The notes beneath the pieces are model-generated. The model saw only the letters and a program-made list of their open reading frames with translations, did not search any database and had not been told where the DNA came from. This document shows positions 1-9,371 of a DNA stretch of 64,000 nucleotides, piece by piece; position 1 is the stretch's first letter, and the number at the start of each line of letters is the position of its first letter. The position numbers were made by a program, and so were the translations under genes. The stretch spans positions 124,001 to 188,000 of the forward strand of contig NZ_SOMG01000015.1 of the NCBI RefSeq assembly GCF_004402045.1, given 5' to 3'. The stretch comes from Lelliottia nimipressuralis. GTDB lineage: Bacteria; Pseudomonadota; Gammaproteobacteria; Enterobacterales; Enterobacteriaceae.

Positions 1-1
1 G

Positions 2-175
2 GGCGAGCTGGCGATCGATATACGCGGCAAGCGCTTCGCCGGGGTTGAGGGCATCGCGGGAGATGTTGAACGCTGGCGCATCCGCAGCGGGCGGCGCGAA
101 AACGTTGACGGTACGATCCTGATATCCCTCAGGAAAGTTGATCAGTCCTTCATTGAACAGGCACTGCGAAGATGA
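2..175 (+). CDS. C-terminal end of an unrecognised protein (partial)
   Basis: An open frame enters from the left edge and ends at TGA after 57 visible residues. The piece is charged and soluble, with a run of Arg/Asp/Glu and no membrane segment or motif I can name, ending in EQALRR. The gene continues outside the window, so its family cannot be told. It points toward the convergent HlyD-type gene that ends about 80 bases downstream. It could be a regulator or an enzyme; no function is claimed. Confidence 0.5.
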   Translation, partial: GELAIDIRGKRFAGVEGIAGDVERWRIRSGRRENVDGTILISLRKVDQSFIEQALRR

Positions 176-256
176 TTCTGACATTGAGCGGGTCCCACCA
201 CATATTTTCAGAAGCGGTAAGTTTCGCATATGTGTTTAAGGCTGACTATCCCCAGA

Positions 257-1120
257 TTAATGCCCCACCGCCACGCTCGCCGACAGGCCCGCCACCAGTT
301 CAACCCCCTTAGGTAACGTGTCGATATGAATGCGCACCGGCACGCGCTGCGCCAGCCGCACCCAGCTGAAGGTGGGCTCGACGTCGGGCAGACCCAGCCC
401 GCCCGTCTCATCGTTGCTGTCCCCGATCCCGTGCCCGATGCTCTCCACATGCCCGGCAATCTCAGGCTCGAAGCCCATCAGCGAGACCCGCGCGCGATCC
501 CCAACGCGAATATGGTGCAACTTGGTCTCCTCAAAGTACCCCACCACCCAGAAGCTTTGGGCATCAACGATGGCGACCTTTGTCTCCCCCGCTGTCGCAT
601 AGTCTCCGGGGCGAAGCCGCAGATGCGTGACGTACCCCGAGACCGGCGAGCGAACGGTGGCGTGCGCCAGATTAAGCTCTGCCAGATCCAGCGCGGCCAG
701 CGCACCGTGATAGTTGGCCGCCGCGACGTTCGCCGCGCTGCCGGTTTGCTGCAGATCTTCGCTGGAGATGGCGTTTTTAATCAGCGTGCGTCGGTGGGCC
801 GCATCCTGGCGCATCAGCATCTCATGGCGTTTTGACTCCACGTCAGCCTGCGCGCTGGCCACCGCCAGCCTGAGCCAGCGCGGATCGATGGTGTAGAGCA
901 CATCGCCCCGGTTCACCCACTGATTATCCCGCACGGCCACGCTGATGACCGGCCCGGAGACGTCCGGCGCAATCTGCACCACGTCCGCCCGCACGCGGCC
1001 GTCGCGGGTCCACGGCGTTTGGGCATAGTGTTTCCACATTATAAACGCCAGTAGCGCTGCGGCGGCGGCTGAACCGAGCGTCAGCGCATAGCGAGCCAGT
1101 AAAGAGAGTAGTGATTTCAT
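257..1120 (-). CDS. HlyD/EmrA-type periplasmic adaptor of an efflux system
   Basis: A 287-residue membrane-fusion protein. It has one N-terminal membrane anchor (about residues 10-30), then the HlyD lipoyl half-motif (VQIAPDVSGPVISVAV), a short coiled-coil hairpin of about 60-70 residues, the second half-motif (ATVRSPVSGYVTHLRL) and a beta-barrel. Length and layout match AaeA/YdhJ-like proteins, which join FUSC permeases to export aromatic acids or related compounds across the envelope. It is the last gene of a three-gene operon, and its start overlaps the DUF1656 gene by 4 bases, so translation is probably coupled. The substrate cannot be told from sequence. Confidence 0.9.
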   Translation of the reverse strand: MKSLLSLLARYALTLGSAAAAALLAFIMWKHYAQTPWTRDGRVRADVVQIAPDVSGPVISVAVRDNQWVNRGDVLYTIDPRWLRLAVASAQADVESKRHEMLMRQDAAHRRTLIKNAISSEDLQQTGSAANVAAANYHGALAALDLAELNLAHATVRSPVSGYVTHLRLRPGDYATAGETKVAIVDAQSFWVVGYFEETKLHHIRVGDRARVSLMGFEPEIAGHVESIGHGIGDSNDETGGLGLPDVEPTFSWVRLAQRVPVRIHIDTLPKGVELVAGLSASVAVGH

Positions 1121-1332
1121 GACAATAACCCCAACGCGGTCAGGCCCTGCATCAGCAGGAAAAAGGTGACAATCCAGGTTGAAACATCCAGCAGCGGGCG
1201 ATACGGCAAGCGCCGGTAAACCCTGCTGAGAGAGAAAAGCGCCACGAGGCCCAGCGTGCAGACCAGCGCCGCGAGGGCGACCGTCAGCAGTCCGGGGATA
1301 AATACCCCCCCAATATTGAAATCATTCACCAC
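1117..1332 (-). CDS. DUF1656 small inner-membrane protein (AaeX/YdhI-like)
   Basis: A 71-residue protein with two hydrophobic segments (about residues 10-32 and 48-70) and the opening FNIGGVFIPG typical of DUF1656. These proteins regularly accompany FUSC-type permeases and HlyD adaptors; their precise role is unknown. It overlaps the end of the FUSC gene by 11 bases and the start of the adaptor gene by 4 bases, so it is clearly part of the same transcript. Order in the operon is permease, DUF1656, adaptor, which differs from aaeXAB, where aaeX comes first. Confidence 0.88.
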   Translation of the reverse strand: MVNDFNIGGVFIPGLLTVALAALVCTLGLVALFSLSRVYRRLPYRPLLDVSTWIVTFFLLMQGLTALGLLS

Positions 1333-3292
1333 GTTCTGGCCCCTCTAATGCACAGTGCAGATCCACCAGCCTGCCGACAAACTCGCGCGAGCGTTCATCT
1401 GCCGCAGGCAGGTGGTGTTCGATGATGTCGGCGATGCGTTCGCGTAAGGGGCTGCGGTCTGCGGTATTGATCTGATGAAAAAGCCCGTCCATTTCGCCGC
1501 CAGGCGGTATATCACCGCGGCGTAAATGCATAACCGAAAGCCCCAGACGCAGCGAGTGCAGCAGCCGATCGAGCGCCAGCTCTGGCGCATGTTCACTGCG
1601 CTGCAGGCGCGGCAGCAACAGGGCGGTGCGGTCCATCATCAGGTTGATCCAGTGCGTTTCATCAACCCGCAGCGTACCTTTCACGCTGCGGCGAATGTCG
1701 CGCTGGCACAGGCTCAGCAGACGCGCGATGGCGGCATCCGCCTGCACGGTTTGCAGCAGGCTCATAGTGACGACGGCAAAGCCGGTGGCGGCAAAGAGCG
1801 CAATGGCGGTGTTGGCGGCGATGGCGAAGTCTCCGCTGTAGCGCGCGCCCAGCTCGCACAGAATGGGCAGCGTCAGGGTGATCCCCATCGCCATAAACGT
1901 GGTGGGCGGGCGCGCCTGAAGCGACCCGGCCAGCAGATACGCCGGGGCAAGCACCGCCACCAGCACCGGGAAATCGCTCACCTGCGGCAGCAGCGCAAAG
2001 CTGTAGAACAGGCTAATCACCACGCCCCAGAACGAGCCAATGATGTACTTCACGATGTGCGGCGCCGGGGTGTCGAAGCTGCCAAACAGCGTGCAGCAGA
2101 CGCCGAGTATTGAAACCGCCGTTCCGCCGTCCGGCCATGCTGAGAAGATCCAGACCAGGCAGCCGCTCAGGATAATGGCGAAAGCCCCCAGCGCCGTGCG
2201 GGCTGCGGTAAGGGGATCCCGGTGGAACACGTAGCCTTTTGCCGCACGGGTTTGTATCTCCCCGAAGACAGGCTTCGCATGGTGGATGGCCCCGGAAAGG
2301 CGCTCGCACTGTTGCAGAAGAGTGACGGCCTCCGAGAGATAGCGGATAAAACTGACCTGCAGCGCGTCTTCAAACGTCTGCGCCTGCGCAGCATACCGCG
2401 CGATAAGATGCGCGCTGCGGTGCCGCAACGCCTCCGCCGTGCCGCTGCGGCTGGCGTCTTCACCGGCAAGCCATGCCTGAACGTCGCCCAGCAGCGTCTG
2501 CACGTCGGCGGGCAGGGTTCCGCTCGCCGGCAGGCGATCGTGTAATTCACAGTTGATGATAACGAGCCGCGCCAGCCGGTCGTGGATGGCGTTTCTGGCC
2601 TGCCGTACCGGGGCGGACAGGGCAAAATCATAGGGAATATGGTGGCTGATGCCCTGCAGGAACTGCAGCGCCAGGGCCAGATGCAGCGGGCCGGAAGCCG
2701 CATCGGGTTTGCCCGCTAAGGTATCCGCCACCCGCCCGCGGGCGGCCCGTAGCGTCTGGGACAGCTTTGCGTTGAACTGACCTGATACCCGCGCGGGCAG
2801 CACGTAGCGGTGAATCAGCGCCGCGCAGAAAATCCCAATCGCGATCTCCTGCACGCGAACAATGGCGACGTTGAAGATGCCGCCGGGATCGGACACCGCC
2901 GGAAAACCAATCAGGCTCGCGGTATAGCCCGCCAGCACAAAAGCGTACGCTCGCGGCGTGCGCTCCAGCAGGGAGAGCCACAGGCAGAACGCGATCCAGC
3001 CCGTCAGCACCAAGCTGCACAGGATCGGCGTATTCGCGAAGGTGGGCACAATCAGAACGGTCGCGCTGGCCCCGACAACCGTACCGGCCAGACGATAGAG
3101 GCTTCGGCTGAGCGATGCCCCCACCGACGTCTGCGACACGATGTAAACCGTAATAATGGCCCACGAGGGACGTTCGAGGCCGATCGACAGCGCGATGTAA
3201 TACGCGAGCATCGCCGCGGCAAAACTCTTTGCGGCGTAGATCAGCGCCCCCGCGTCGTTTCGCAGCGCGGGATGAGAGAAGATTTTATTCAT
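1322..3292 (-). CDS. FUSC-family permease (aromatic acid exporter-like)
   Basis: A 656-residue membrane protein with the FUSC/YccS/AaeB architecture: about six membrane segments near residues 20-180, a cytoplasmic domain of about 190 residues, a second block of about six membrane segments (about 370-510) and a soluble tail. Family members such as AaeB and YdhK expel p-hydroxybenzoate-like acids with a HlyD partner. It is the first gene of the operon and lies divergent to an AraC regulator 76 bases away, which is the obvious candidate controller. The length is normal and the frame intact. Substrate assignment would be a guess. Confidence 0.88.
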   Translation of the reverse strand: MNKIFSHPALRNDAGALIYAAKSFAAAMLAYYIALSIGLERPSWAIITVYIVSQTSVGASLSRSLYRLAGTVVGASATVLIVPTFANTPILCSLVLTGWIAFCLWLSLLERTPRAYAFVLAGYTASLIGFPAVSDPGGIFNVAIVRVQEIAIGIFCAALIHRYVLPARVSGQFNAKLSQTLRAARGRVADTLAGKPDAASGPLHLALALQFLQGISHHIPYDFALSAPVRQARNAIHDRLARLVIINCELHDRLPASGTLPADVQTLLGDVQAWLAGEDASRSGTAEALRHRSAHLIARYAAQAQTFEDALQVSFIRYLSEAVTLLQQCERLSGAIHHAKPVFGEIQTRAAKGYVFHRDPLTAARTALGAFAIILSGCLVWIFSAWPDGGTAVSILGVCCTLFGSFDTPAPHIVKYIIGSFWGVVISLFYSFALLPQVSDFPVLVAVLAPAYLLAGSLQARPPTTFMAMGITLTLPILCELGARYSGDFAIAANTAIALFAATGFAVVTMSLLQTVQADAAIARLLSLCQRDIRRSVKGTLRVDETHWINLMMDRTALLLPRLQRSEHAPELALDRLLHSLRLGLSVMHLRRGDIPPGGEMDGLFHQINTADRSPLRERIADIIEHHLPAADERSREFVGRLVDLHCALEGPERGE

Positions 3293-3368
3293 GCCGGAAT
3301 TATTACCGGCTTGCGGACCCGCTTAAATACTCTATTCTGTCAAAAAATACCTAAATGTTGCCAGAATC

Positions 3369-4163
3369 GTGAAGCCTCAACTCGCTAATACGCTGTATGA
3401 CCCTGACGCCACAGCCTCTCCTGCCGTGGCGCGTCATCTGGACTTCGTGGATTACGCCGCGGAAGTGCCGGTACACACCCACCGCAAGGGGCAGCTGATT
3501 ATTGCTCGCTACGGCGCGGTCAGCTGTTATGCGGAGAATGACATCTGGATCGTGCCGCCGGACTGCGCCGTCTGGATCCCGGGCGGGATCCCGCACAGCG
3601 CGAAAGCGACATGGAACGCGCACCTGAACTATCTGTTTATTGAGCCCGGCGCGGCGGCGCTGCCGGAGAAGTGTTGCACGCTGGCAATCTCGCCGTTGAT
3701 TAAGGAATTAGTGGATCGTCTTACGCACGAGGACGTTAATTATCCGCCCGACGGACATGTCGCCAGGCTGACCCGGGTGACGCTGGACGAGCTCGCCAGC
3801 ATGCCCCAGCAGAAGCTGAGCCTGCCGGTCTCGGCCGATCCGAAAATTCGCGCCATGGCCGACGCGCTGGTCAGCCATCCTGAGGACAGAAGCACCCTGA
3901 AGGCGTGGGCGAAACGGCTGGCCCTCAGCGAGCGCTCGTTTGCCCGCCTGATGCAGCGCGAAACCGGGCTGAGCTTCGGGCGATGGCGCCAGCAGCTGCA
4001 TTTGATTATTGCCCTGCGGGAGCTGGCAAGCGGCGTGCCGGTCCAGAACGTGGCGACAACGCTCGGGTACGAATCCGTGAATGCGTTTATCACCATGTTC
4101 AGAAAAGCGATGGGCAGCACGCCCGCGCATTACTTTGCCGAACGGAAAAACAGCGGCCGTTAG
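3369..4163 (+). CDS. AraC-family transcriptional regulator with cupin sensor domain
   Basis: A 264-residue regulator. Residues about 15-100 form a cupin-type sensor with the start VPVHTHRKGQL, typical of AraC_binding domains. The C-terminal about 95 residues hold the two helix-turn-helix motifs, ending in the usual PxxYF-like stretch (TPAHYF). The start is GTG with no strong ribosome site; no other start falls before about residue 55, so GTG is kept. It is divergent from the FUSC efflux operon and probably regulates it. Its stop codon overlaps the stop of the convergent oxidoreductase gene. Confidence 0.88.
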   Translation: MKPQLANTLYDPDATASPAVARHLDFVDYAAEVPVHTHRKGQLIIARYGAVSCYAENDIWIVPPDCAVWIPGGIPHSAKATWNAHLNYLFIEPGAAALPEKCCTLAISPLIKELVDRLTHEDVNYPPDGHVARLTRVTLDELASMPQQKLSLPVSADPKIRAMADALVSHPEDRSTLKAWAKRLALSERSFARLMQRETGLSFGRWRQQLHLIIALRELASGVPVQNVATTLGYESVNAFITMFRKAMGSTPAHYFAERKNSGR

Positions 4164-5050
4164 CCCGGCCCCTCACTCCCCGCCGCCAGCAGCGGGACCA
4201 CCACGTCGCTGATGGGTACCGCAATACCGTGTTTGCGGCCGTAGCGCTGGATCACGCCATTGCGGATATCCCACTCCATCGGGCGATCGGCCTGACGGTC
4301 GGCAAGGATCGAGGTGCCTAAATCTGCTGGCGCACGCTGGAAGTTCGCCAGAATCTCCTGGGCCACAGCATCGTCCAGCGTCGCCCCTTCGGCGCGGGCG
4401 ACGGCAAGCCCCTCGCGCAGATAGGCCAGCGCAAGCTCGCTGATATCCTCGCGCCTGAACATCCCTGCGCGTCGGTTGGCCAGTACCATCAGCCCGGCCA
4501 CCGCGTTTTGCAGCAGCTTGCGCCAGGCCACCGTTGAGAAGTCTGCCGAGAGCTCAACCGCGCAGCGCGTACCGCGAAGCGCCTCAACCACCCTTTCTGC
4601 CTGCGGCACGTCCGGCAGCGTCAGACGCGGTTTGGCGCGCAGCCACACGGAGGAATCCGGCTCGCGCTGCGCCGGGAACCAGACCACCGACGGCAGCACC
4701 GTCGCGCCGTTGACCCACGGCTCAAGCTGGGCTTTCTGCTCCACGCCGTTTTGCAGGGCGCAGACCACCGTGTTTTCATCACACAGCGCGCGCAGCCACC
4801 CGGCGCTGTCGGCATTTTGCGTCGTTTTTACCGCCACAAAAACCAGATCGGCGGGGCGAGTGATGACGCTCGGATCGGTTAATACCGGACCCGGCACGAC
4901 TATTTCGCCCTCATCGTGGCGCAAACGCAGTTCAGGATGCGCAGTACGTCCGCACAACTGCGGCGTGCGGCCCGCGTCGTGCAGCACCGCGGCAATAGTG
5001 GTTCCAATTGCGCCAGGCCCAATCAGCGCAATCACTGGATTGTCAGACAT
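4160..5050 (-). CDS. 2-dehydropantoate 2-reductase-like oxidoreductase
   Basis: A 296-residue protein of the KPR/ApbA fold. The N-terminal Rossmann domain has GPGAIGTTIA near residue 11 in place of GxGxxG. The family segment VKTTQN follows near residue 73, then LQNGV near residue 96 and the C-terminal helical domain with the conserved Lys segment (AWRKLLQNA). PanE homologues reduce ketopantoate with NADPH in pantothenate synthesis, but many family members have other substrates. This is not in a pantothenate operon, so I leave the substrate open. It is divergent from ybdK and convergent, with overlapping stop codons, to the AraC gene. Confidence 0.82.
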   Translation of the reverse strand: MSDNPVIALIGPGAIGTTIAAVLHDAGRTPQLCGRTAHPELRLRHDEGEIVVPGPVLTDPSVITRPADLVFVAVKTTQNADSAGWLRALCDENTVVCALQNGVEQKAQLEPWVNGATVLPSVVWFPAQREPDSSVWLRAKPRLTLPDVPQAERVVEALRGTRCAVELSADFSTVAWRKLLQNAVAGLMVLANRRAGMFRREDISELALAYLREGLAVARAEGATLDDAVAQEILANFQRAPADLGTSILADRQADRPMEWDIRNGVIQRYGRKHGIAVPISDVVVPLLAAGSEGPG

Positions 5051-5155
5051 GGTTAACTCCCCTTTTCGCTAAGCCTGCTAACAGTTATACCACCCTGAAA
5101 AGTGAGCGCCACGTCGTTGTCTATACTCAACACACAACAGACAACGGAGTGCGCC

Positions 5156-6277
5156 ATGCCTTTACCTGATTTCAAATCCTCTGAACCTTTTACCCTCGGC
5201 ATCGAACTCGAACTGCAGGTGGTTAACCCGCCGGGGTACGATCTCAGCCAGGACTCCTCCGCGCTTATCGCCGCCGTCAAAGACGACATCAAAGGCGGCG
5301 AAGTGAAGCACGACATTACCGAAAGCATGCTCGAAATCGCCACCGGCGTGTGCCAGAACATCGACCAGGCGGCAGCGCAGTTCTCCATGATGCAGCAGAG
5401 CATCCTGCGCGCGTCGGCGGAGCAGCATATCCAGATTTGCGGCGGCGGGACGCATCCGTTCCAGAAGTGGCAGCGGCAGGAGGTGTGCGACGACGAGCGC
5501 TATAACATTACGCTGGAGCGCTTTGGCTATCTGATTTTGCAGGCGACGGTGTTCGGCCAGCACGTGCACGTCGGCTGTCGAACCGGCGACGACGCCATCT
5601 ACCTGCTGCACGGCCTGTCGCGCTTTGTGCCGCACTTTATCGCCCTGGCGGCAGCGTCGCCGTATATGCAGGGCACGGACACGAAGTTCTCCTCGTCGCG
5701 GCTTAATATTTTTTCAGGGTTCCCGGATAACGGCCAGATGCCGTGGGTCAACAGCTGGCAGGAGTTCGAAGGGCTGTTCCGCCGCCTGAGCGCGACCAGC
5801 ATGATCGACAGCATTAAAGATCTGCACTGGGACATCCGCCCCAGCCCGCACTTTGGCACCGTGGAGGTGCGGGTGATGGATACGCCGCTGACGCTCGGCC
5901 ACGCTATAAACATCGCCGGGCTGATCCAGGCGACATCCCACTGGCTGCTGACCACGCGGCCGTATAAGCATCAGGAAAAGGATTTTCTGCTCTACCGCTT
6001 TAACCGTTTCCAGGCCTGCCGCTACGGGCTGGAGGGGATCCTGACGGACGTGCATACCGGCGAGCACAAGACCGTGGCGGAGGATATCGCCTGGCTGCTG
6101 GAGCAGGTTGCACCGTCGGCCGGGAAGCTCGGCGCGACAAGCGCAATCAATGAAATTGCCCTGCTGTTAAAGCAGGGCAAGAGCGAGGCGCAGCGCATGC
6201 GGGAGTTTATCGCCGACGGCGGCTCGCTGATTTCTCTGGTTCAGAAGCACTGCGAGCTGTGGGCGACGAGTCCGTAA
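5156..6277 (+). CDS. ybdK: YbdK, carboxylate-amine ligase (weak glutamate-cysteine ligase)
   Basis: A 373-residue protein of the GCS2 family, with the opening [15 protein letters not shown] and the metal/ATP-site segment [13 protein letters not shown]. coli YbdK has almost the same length and a weak ATP-dependent gamma-glutamylcysteine ligase activity; its real role is uncertain. The ATG at 5156 gives the E. coli-like N-terminus MPLPDF; an upstream in-frame codon would add 18 residues without family support. The last 71 bases overlap the convergent RND permease gene, an unusual arrangement. Confidence 0.93.
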   Translation: MPLPDFKSSEPFTLGIELELQVVNPPGYDLSQDSSALIAAVKDDIKGGEVKHDITESMLEIATGVCQNIDQAAAQFSMMQQSILRASAEQHIQICGGGTHPFQKWQRQEVCDDERYNITLERFGYLILQATVFGQHVHVGCRTGDDAIYLLHGLSRFVPHFIALAAASPYMQGTDTKFSSSRLNIFSGFPDNGQMPWVNSWQEFEGLFRRLSATSMIDSIKDLHWDIRPSPHFGTVEVRVMDTPLTLGHAINIAGLIQATSHWLLTTRPYKHQEKDFLLYRFNRFQACRYGLEGILTDVHTGEHKTVAEDIAWLLEQVAPSAGKLGATSAINEIALLLKQGKSEAQRMREFIADGGSLISLVQKHCELWATSP

Positions 6278-9200
6278 GGCCGTGGCCCCACTCGCGCAGG
6301 CGCTGGAACAACACAAACAGCGCGGGGATGAAGATAATCCCCACCACGGTGGCCACCAGCATGCCGCTGAACACCGTGGTCCCGATGATACGGCGGCTCT
6401 GGGCACCGGCTCCGGTCGCCAGCATCATTGGCAGAACGCCGATAATGAACGACACGGCGGTCATCATTACCGCGCGGAAGCGGCGCGATGCCCCTTCCCG
6501 CGCCGCATCGACAATCGCCATCCCCTCCATGCGCCGCGCGCGGGCAAACTCCACGATAAGGATCGCGTTTTTGGCGGCGAGGGCTATCAATAGCACCAGA
6601 CCTATCTGCACGTACACGTCGTTGGCGTAACCCGCCATCCACAGCCAGACCAGCGCCCCGCCGATGGCGAACAGCACCGAGAGCATCACGCTCGCCGGGA
6701 GCGTCCAGCTCTCGTACTGGGCAACGAGGAACAGCCACGCCATCACCACCGCCGCCAGCACGATCCACATCGCCTGGTTGCCGGTCTGCTGCTCCTGATA
6801 AGACATGCCGCTCCAGGCGTAGTCGTATCCGGCGGGCAGGTTATCCTCAAGAAGTTGCCCCATCGCCGCCATCGCGGTACTGCTGCTCACCCCTTCCGCC
6901 GCCGAACCGCTCACCGATACTGACGGGAACTGGTTGTACTGCTGCAGGAACGGCGCGCCGACGGTCGGGGTGATGGTGACGAGGTTGCTCAGGCGCACGA
7001 GCTCGCCGTTATTGCTGCGGACAAACAGCTCGCTGATTTGCCCGGCGCGCTCGCGCCACTGCATCTCGTTTTGCATCACCACGTGATAGACGCGGTTGTT
7101 GACGCTGAAATCCCCGGCGCGCGTGCCGCCAAAGGCGGTTTGCAGGCTGCTGAATATACGCGATACCGGCACGTCGAGATGCGCGGCGCGCTCGCGGTCA
7201 ACGGTCAGCGTCAGCTGCGGCACGTTGCTGCTCCAGGTGGTGAACACGCGGCTCAGCTGCGGGTGCTGGTTGGCCTTCGCCAGCACCTCGCGCGTGACGC
7301 GCTCCAGCTCCGCCGGGCTCTGCCCCGCCTGCGCCTGAATGCGCAGATCGAAGCCGGAGGCGTTGCCCAGACCCGGCAGCGTCGGCGGCGCGAAGGTCAT
7401 GATGGTCGCTTCCGGCAGGGCCAGCAGCTGGCGCTGCAGGGTGCCCATCACCTCATCCAGCGGCGGCCGTTCGCTCCAGTCCTTCAGCATGATGGAGATA
7501 AACCCGCCGTTGGAGGCGCTGGTGCCGTTGAGAATGTTAAACCCGGAGACCTGAATCACGTCCTCCACCGCCGGGTTTTTGGCGATCAGCTCGCGCGCGG
7601 TGGTCATCACCGCTTCGGTCCGCTCCAGCGAGGCCGCTTCCGGCAGCTGCACGCTGGCGAAGAAGTAGCCCTGATCCTCCTGCGGCAGGAAACCTTTTGG
7701 CATCGACATAAAGCTGAACGCCACCACGGCCGCCGCGCCTGTGGTAGCCAGCAGCGCCAGCCACGGGCGCAGGTTTAAAACGTTCACGATGCGGGTGTAG
7801 AAGCCGCGCGTAGCGTCCAGCCCGCGATTAAAGGCGCGATAGAGTGCCGCAGGTTTCTCCGGGCGCGGACGCAGCAGCATCGCGCACAGCGCGGGCGTCA
7901 GGGTCAGTGCCACCAGGCTTGAAAGCGTTACGGCGGTGGAGAGCGTCACCGCAAACTGGCGATAAAGCTCGCCGACAATCCCCGGCAGCAGCGCCACCGG
8001 CACAAACACCGCCAGCAGCACCAGCGTCGTCGCAATCACCGGCCCGGCAATCTGGCGCAGCGCCAGCGCGGTCGCCGCCGTGCGGCTCTGCCCTTCCGCC
8101 ATCAGCGTTTCGACGCTCTCCACCACCACGATGGCGTCATCCACCACCATGGTCAGCGCCAGAATAATGGCGAACAGGCTGAGGGTGTTGGCGGAGTAAC
8201 CGAGCGTGTAGAGCACCGCAAAGGTGCCCACCAGCGACACCGGAATGGCGAGCACGACAATTAGCGTTGCGCGCCAGCTTTGCAGGAACAGGGAAACGAC
8301 CACCACTACCGCCAGCATGGTCAGCGCCAGGGAGACGCCAATCTCTTTAATCGTGGCGGCAACAAAGGAGGTGGTGTCGAATTTTACCTCATAGACCAGG
8401 TCGTCCGGGAAGCGCGTCGAGAGTCGTTCCAGCTCCGCGCGCACCGCGTCGGCCACGCGCAGAGCGTTGGCGGACGGGGTCGGATAGATGCCGAGGTAGG
8501 CGGAATCATGCCCGTTCAGCTGCGCGCCAGAGCTGTAGCTGCGCGAGCCAAGCTCGATGGTGGCGACGTCCTTCAGGCGCACCAGCTGGCCCATCTCACC
8601 CGCGCGGATGATGATGTCGGCAAAGTCTTCAGCCTGGCTTAAGCGCCCCAGCCCGTTGATGGTCAGGGTTTGCTGCTGGCCGTTAAACACTGGCGGCGTG
8701 CCGACCTGGCCCGCCGCACCCTGCACGTTCTGCTCGCGCAGCGCCTGCGCCACGTCGTCGGTCGTCACGTTCAGAGCGTTCATACGGTCCGGACGCAGCC
8801 AGATGCGCATGCTGTAGTCGCGCGCGCCGAACATCTGCACCTGCCCGACGCCCGGCAGGCGAGACAGCGCCTCGCGCACCTGGGTGCTGGCGTAGTTGCT
8901 GACAAACAGCGGCGTGTGGGTATTGTTCGGTGAGTAAAGACTTACCCCCATCATCAGGTTGGTGGCGCGCTTGCGTACCTGCACGCCGTTTTGCTGCGCC
9001 TCGGCGGGAAGCTGCGCCACGGCCTGCGACACGCGGTTTTGCACGTCGATGGCGGCAAGGTCCGGATCGGTGCCTGCCGCAAAGGTGATGTTGAGGCTGT
9101 AGCTGCCTTCGTCCGAGCTGGTGGACTCCATGTAGAGCATGTGGTCCACGCCATTCAGCTGGGTCTCCAGCGGCGTGGCGATGGCTTCCGCCACGTCAGC

Positions 9201-9362
9201 CGAGCTCGCGCCCGGCCATGACGCTGACACATTCACGACCGGCGGCGTAATCTGCGGGTACTGCTCCACCGGAATAATCTTCAGCGCGATGGCCCCCAGC
9301 AGGGTGATGACCAGCGCAATGACCATCGCGAAGCGCGGGCGTTTGATGAAAAACGTCAGCAT
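6207..9362 (-). CDS. RND-family multidrug efflux permease (AcrB-like, HAE1)
   Basis: A 1051-residue inner-membrane proton-driven pump. It starts with the RND signature ([14 protein letters not shown], then the segment ending EQYPQITPP). It has the proton-relay aspartate pair in TM4 ([13 protein letters not shown]) and the relay lysine in TM10 ([14 protein letters not shown]), plus two large periplasmic loops. It follows its adaptor gene by 9 bases; no outer-membrane channel gene is present, so it probably uses TolC. The sequence is not close enough to AcrB, AcrD or OqxB to name it. The last 24 residues (TDSSPT to RRRR) read through the antisense of the ybdK 3' end and look acquired. Substrates are unknown. 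Confidence 0.92.
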   Translation of the reverse strand: MLTFFIKRPRFAMVIALVITLLGAIALKIIPVEQYPQITPPVVNVSASWPGASSADVAEAIATPLETQLNGVDHMLYMESTSSDEGSYSLNITFAAGTDPDLAAIDVQNRVSQAVAQLPAEAQQNGVQVRKRATNLMMGVSLYSPNNTHTPLFVSNYASTQVREALSRLPGVGQVQMFGARDYSMRIWLRPDRMNALNVTTDDVAQALREQNVQGAAGQVGTPPVFNGQQQTLTINGLGRLSQAEDFADIIIRAGEMGQLVRLKDVATIELGSRSYSSGAQLNGHDSAYLGIYPTPSANALRVADAVRAELERLSTRFPDDLVYEVKFDTTSFVAATIKEIGVSLALTMLAVVVVVSLFLQSWRATLIVVLAIPVSLVGTFAVLYTLGYSANTLSLFAIILALTMVVDDAIVVVESVETLMAEGQSRTAATALALRQIAGPVIATTLVLLAVFVPVALLPGIVGELYRQFAVTLSTAVTLSSLVALTLTPALCAMLLRPRPEKPAALYRAFNRGLDATRGFYTRIVNVLNLRPWLALLATTGAAAVVAFSFMSMPKGFLPQEDQGYFFASVQLPEAASLERTEAVMTTARELIAKNPAVEDVIQVSGFNILNGTSASNGGFISIMLKDWSERPPLDEVMGTLQRQLLALPEATIMTFAPPTLPGLGNASGFDLRIQAQAGQSPAELERVTREVLAKANQHPQLSRVFTTWSSNVPQLTLTVDRERAAHLDVPVSRIFSSLQTAFGGTRAGDFSVNNRVYHVVMQNEMQWRERAGQISELFVRSNNGELVRLSNLVTITPTVGAPFLQQYNQFPSVSVSGSAAEGVSSSTAMAAMGQLLEDNLPAGYDYAWSGMSYQEQQTGNQAMWIVLAAVVMAWLFLVAQYESWTLPASVMLSVLFAIGGALVWLWMAGYANDVYVQIGLVLLIALAAKNAILIVEFARARRMEGMAIVDAAREGASRRFRAVMMTAVSFIIGVLPMMLATGAGAQSRRIIGTTVFSGMLVATVVGIIFIPALFVLFQRLREWGHGLTDSSPTARSASEPEKSASRRRR

Positions 9363-9371
9363 GATGGCTCC

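Noticed and set aside
7038..7778. A 246-codon open frame on the plus strand inside the RND permease gene
   Set aside because: It is antisense to a conserved pump; the Arg/His-rich composition is that of a GC-rich shadow frame.
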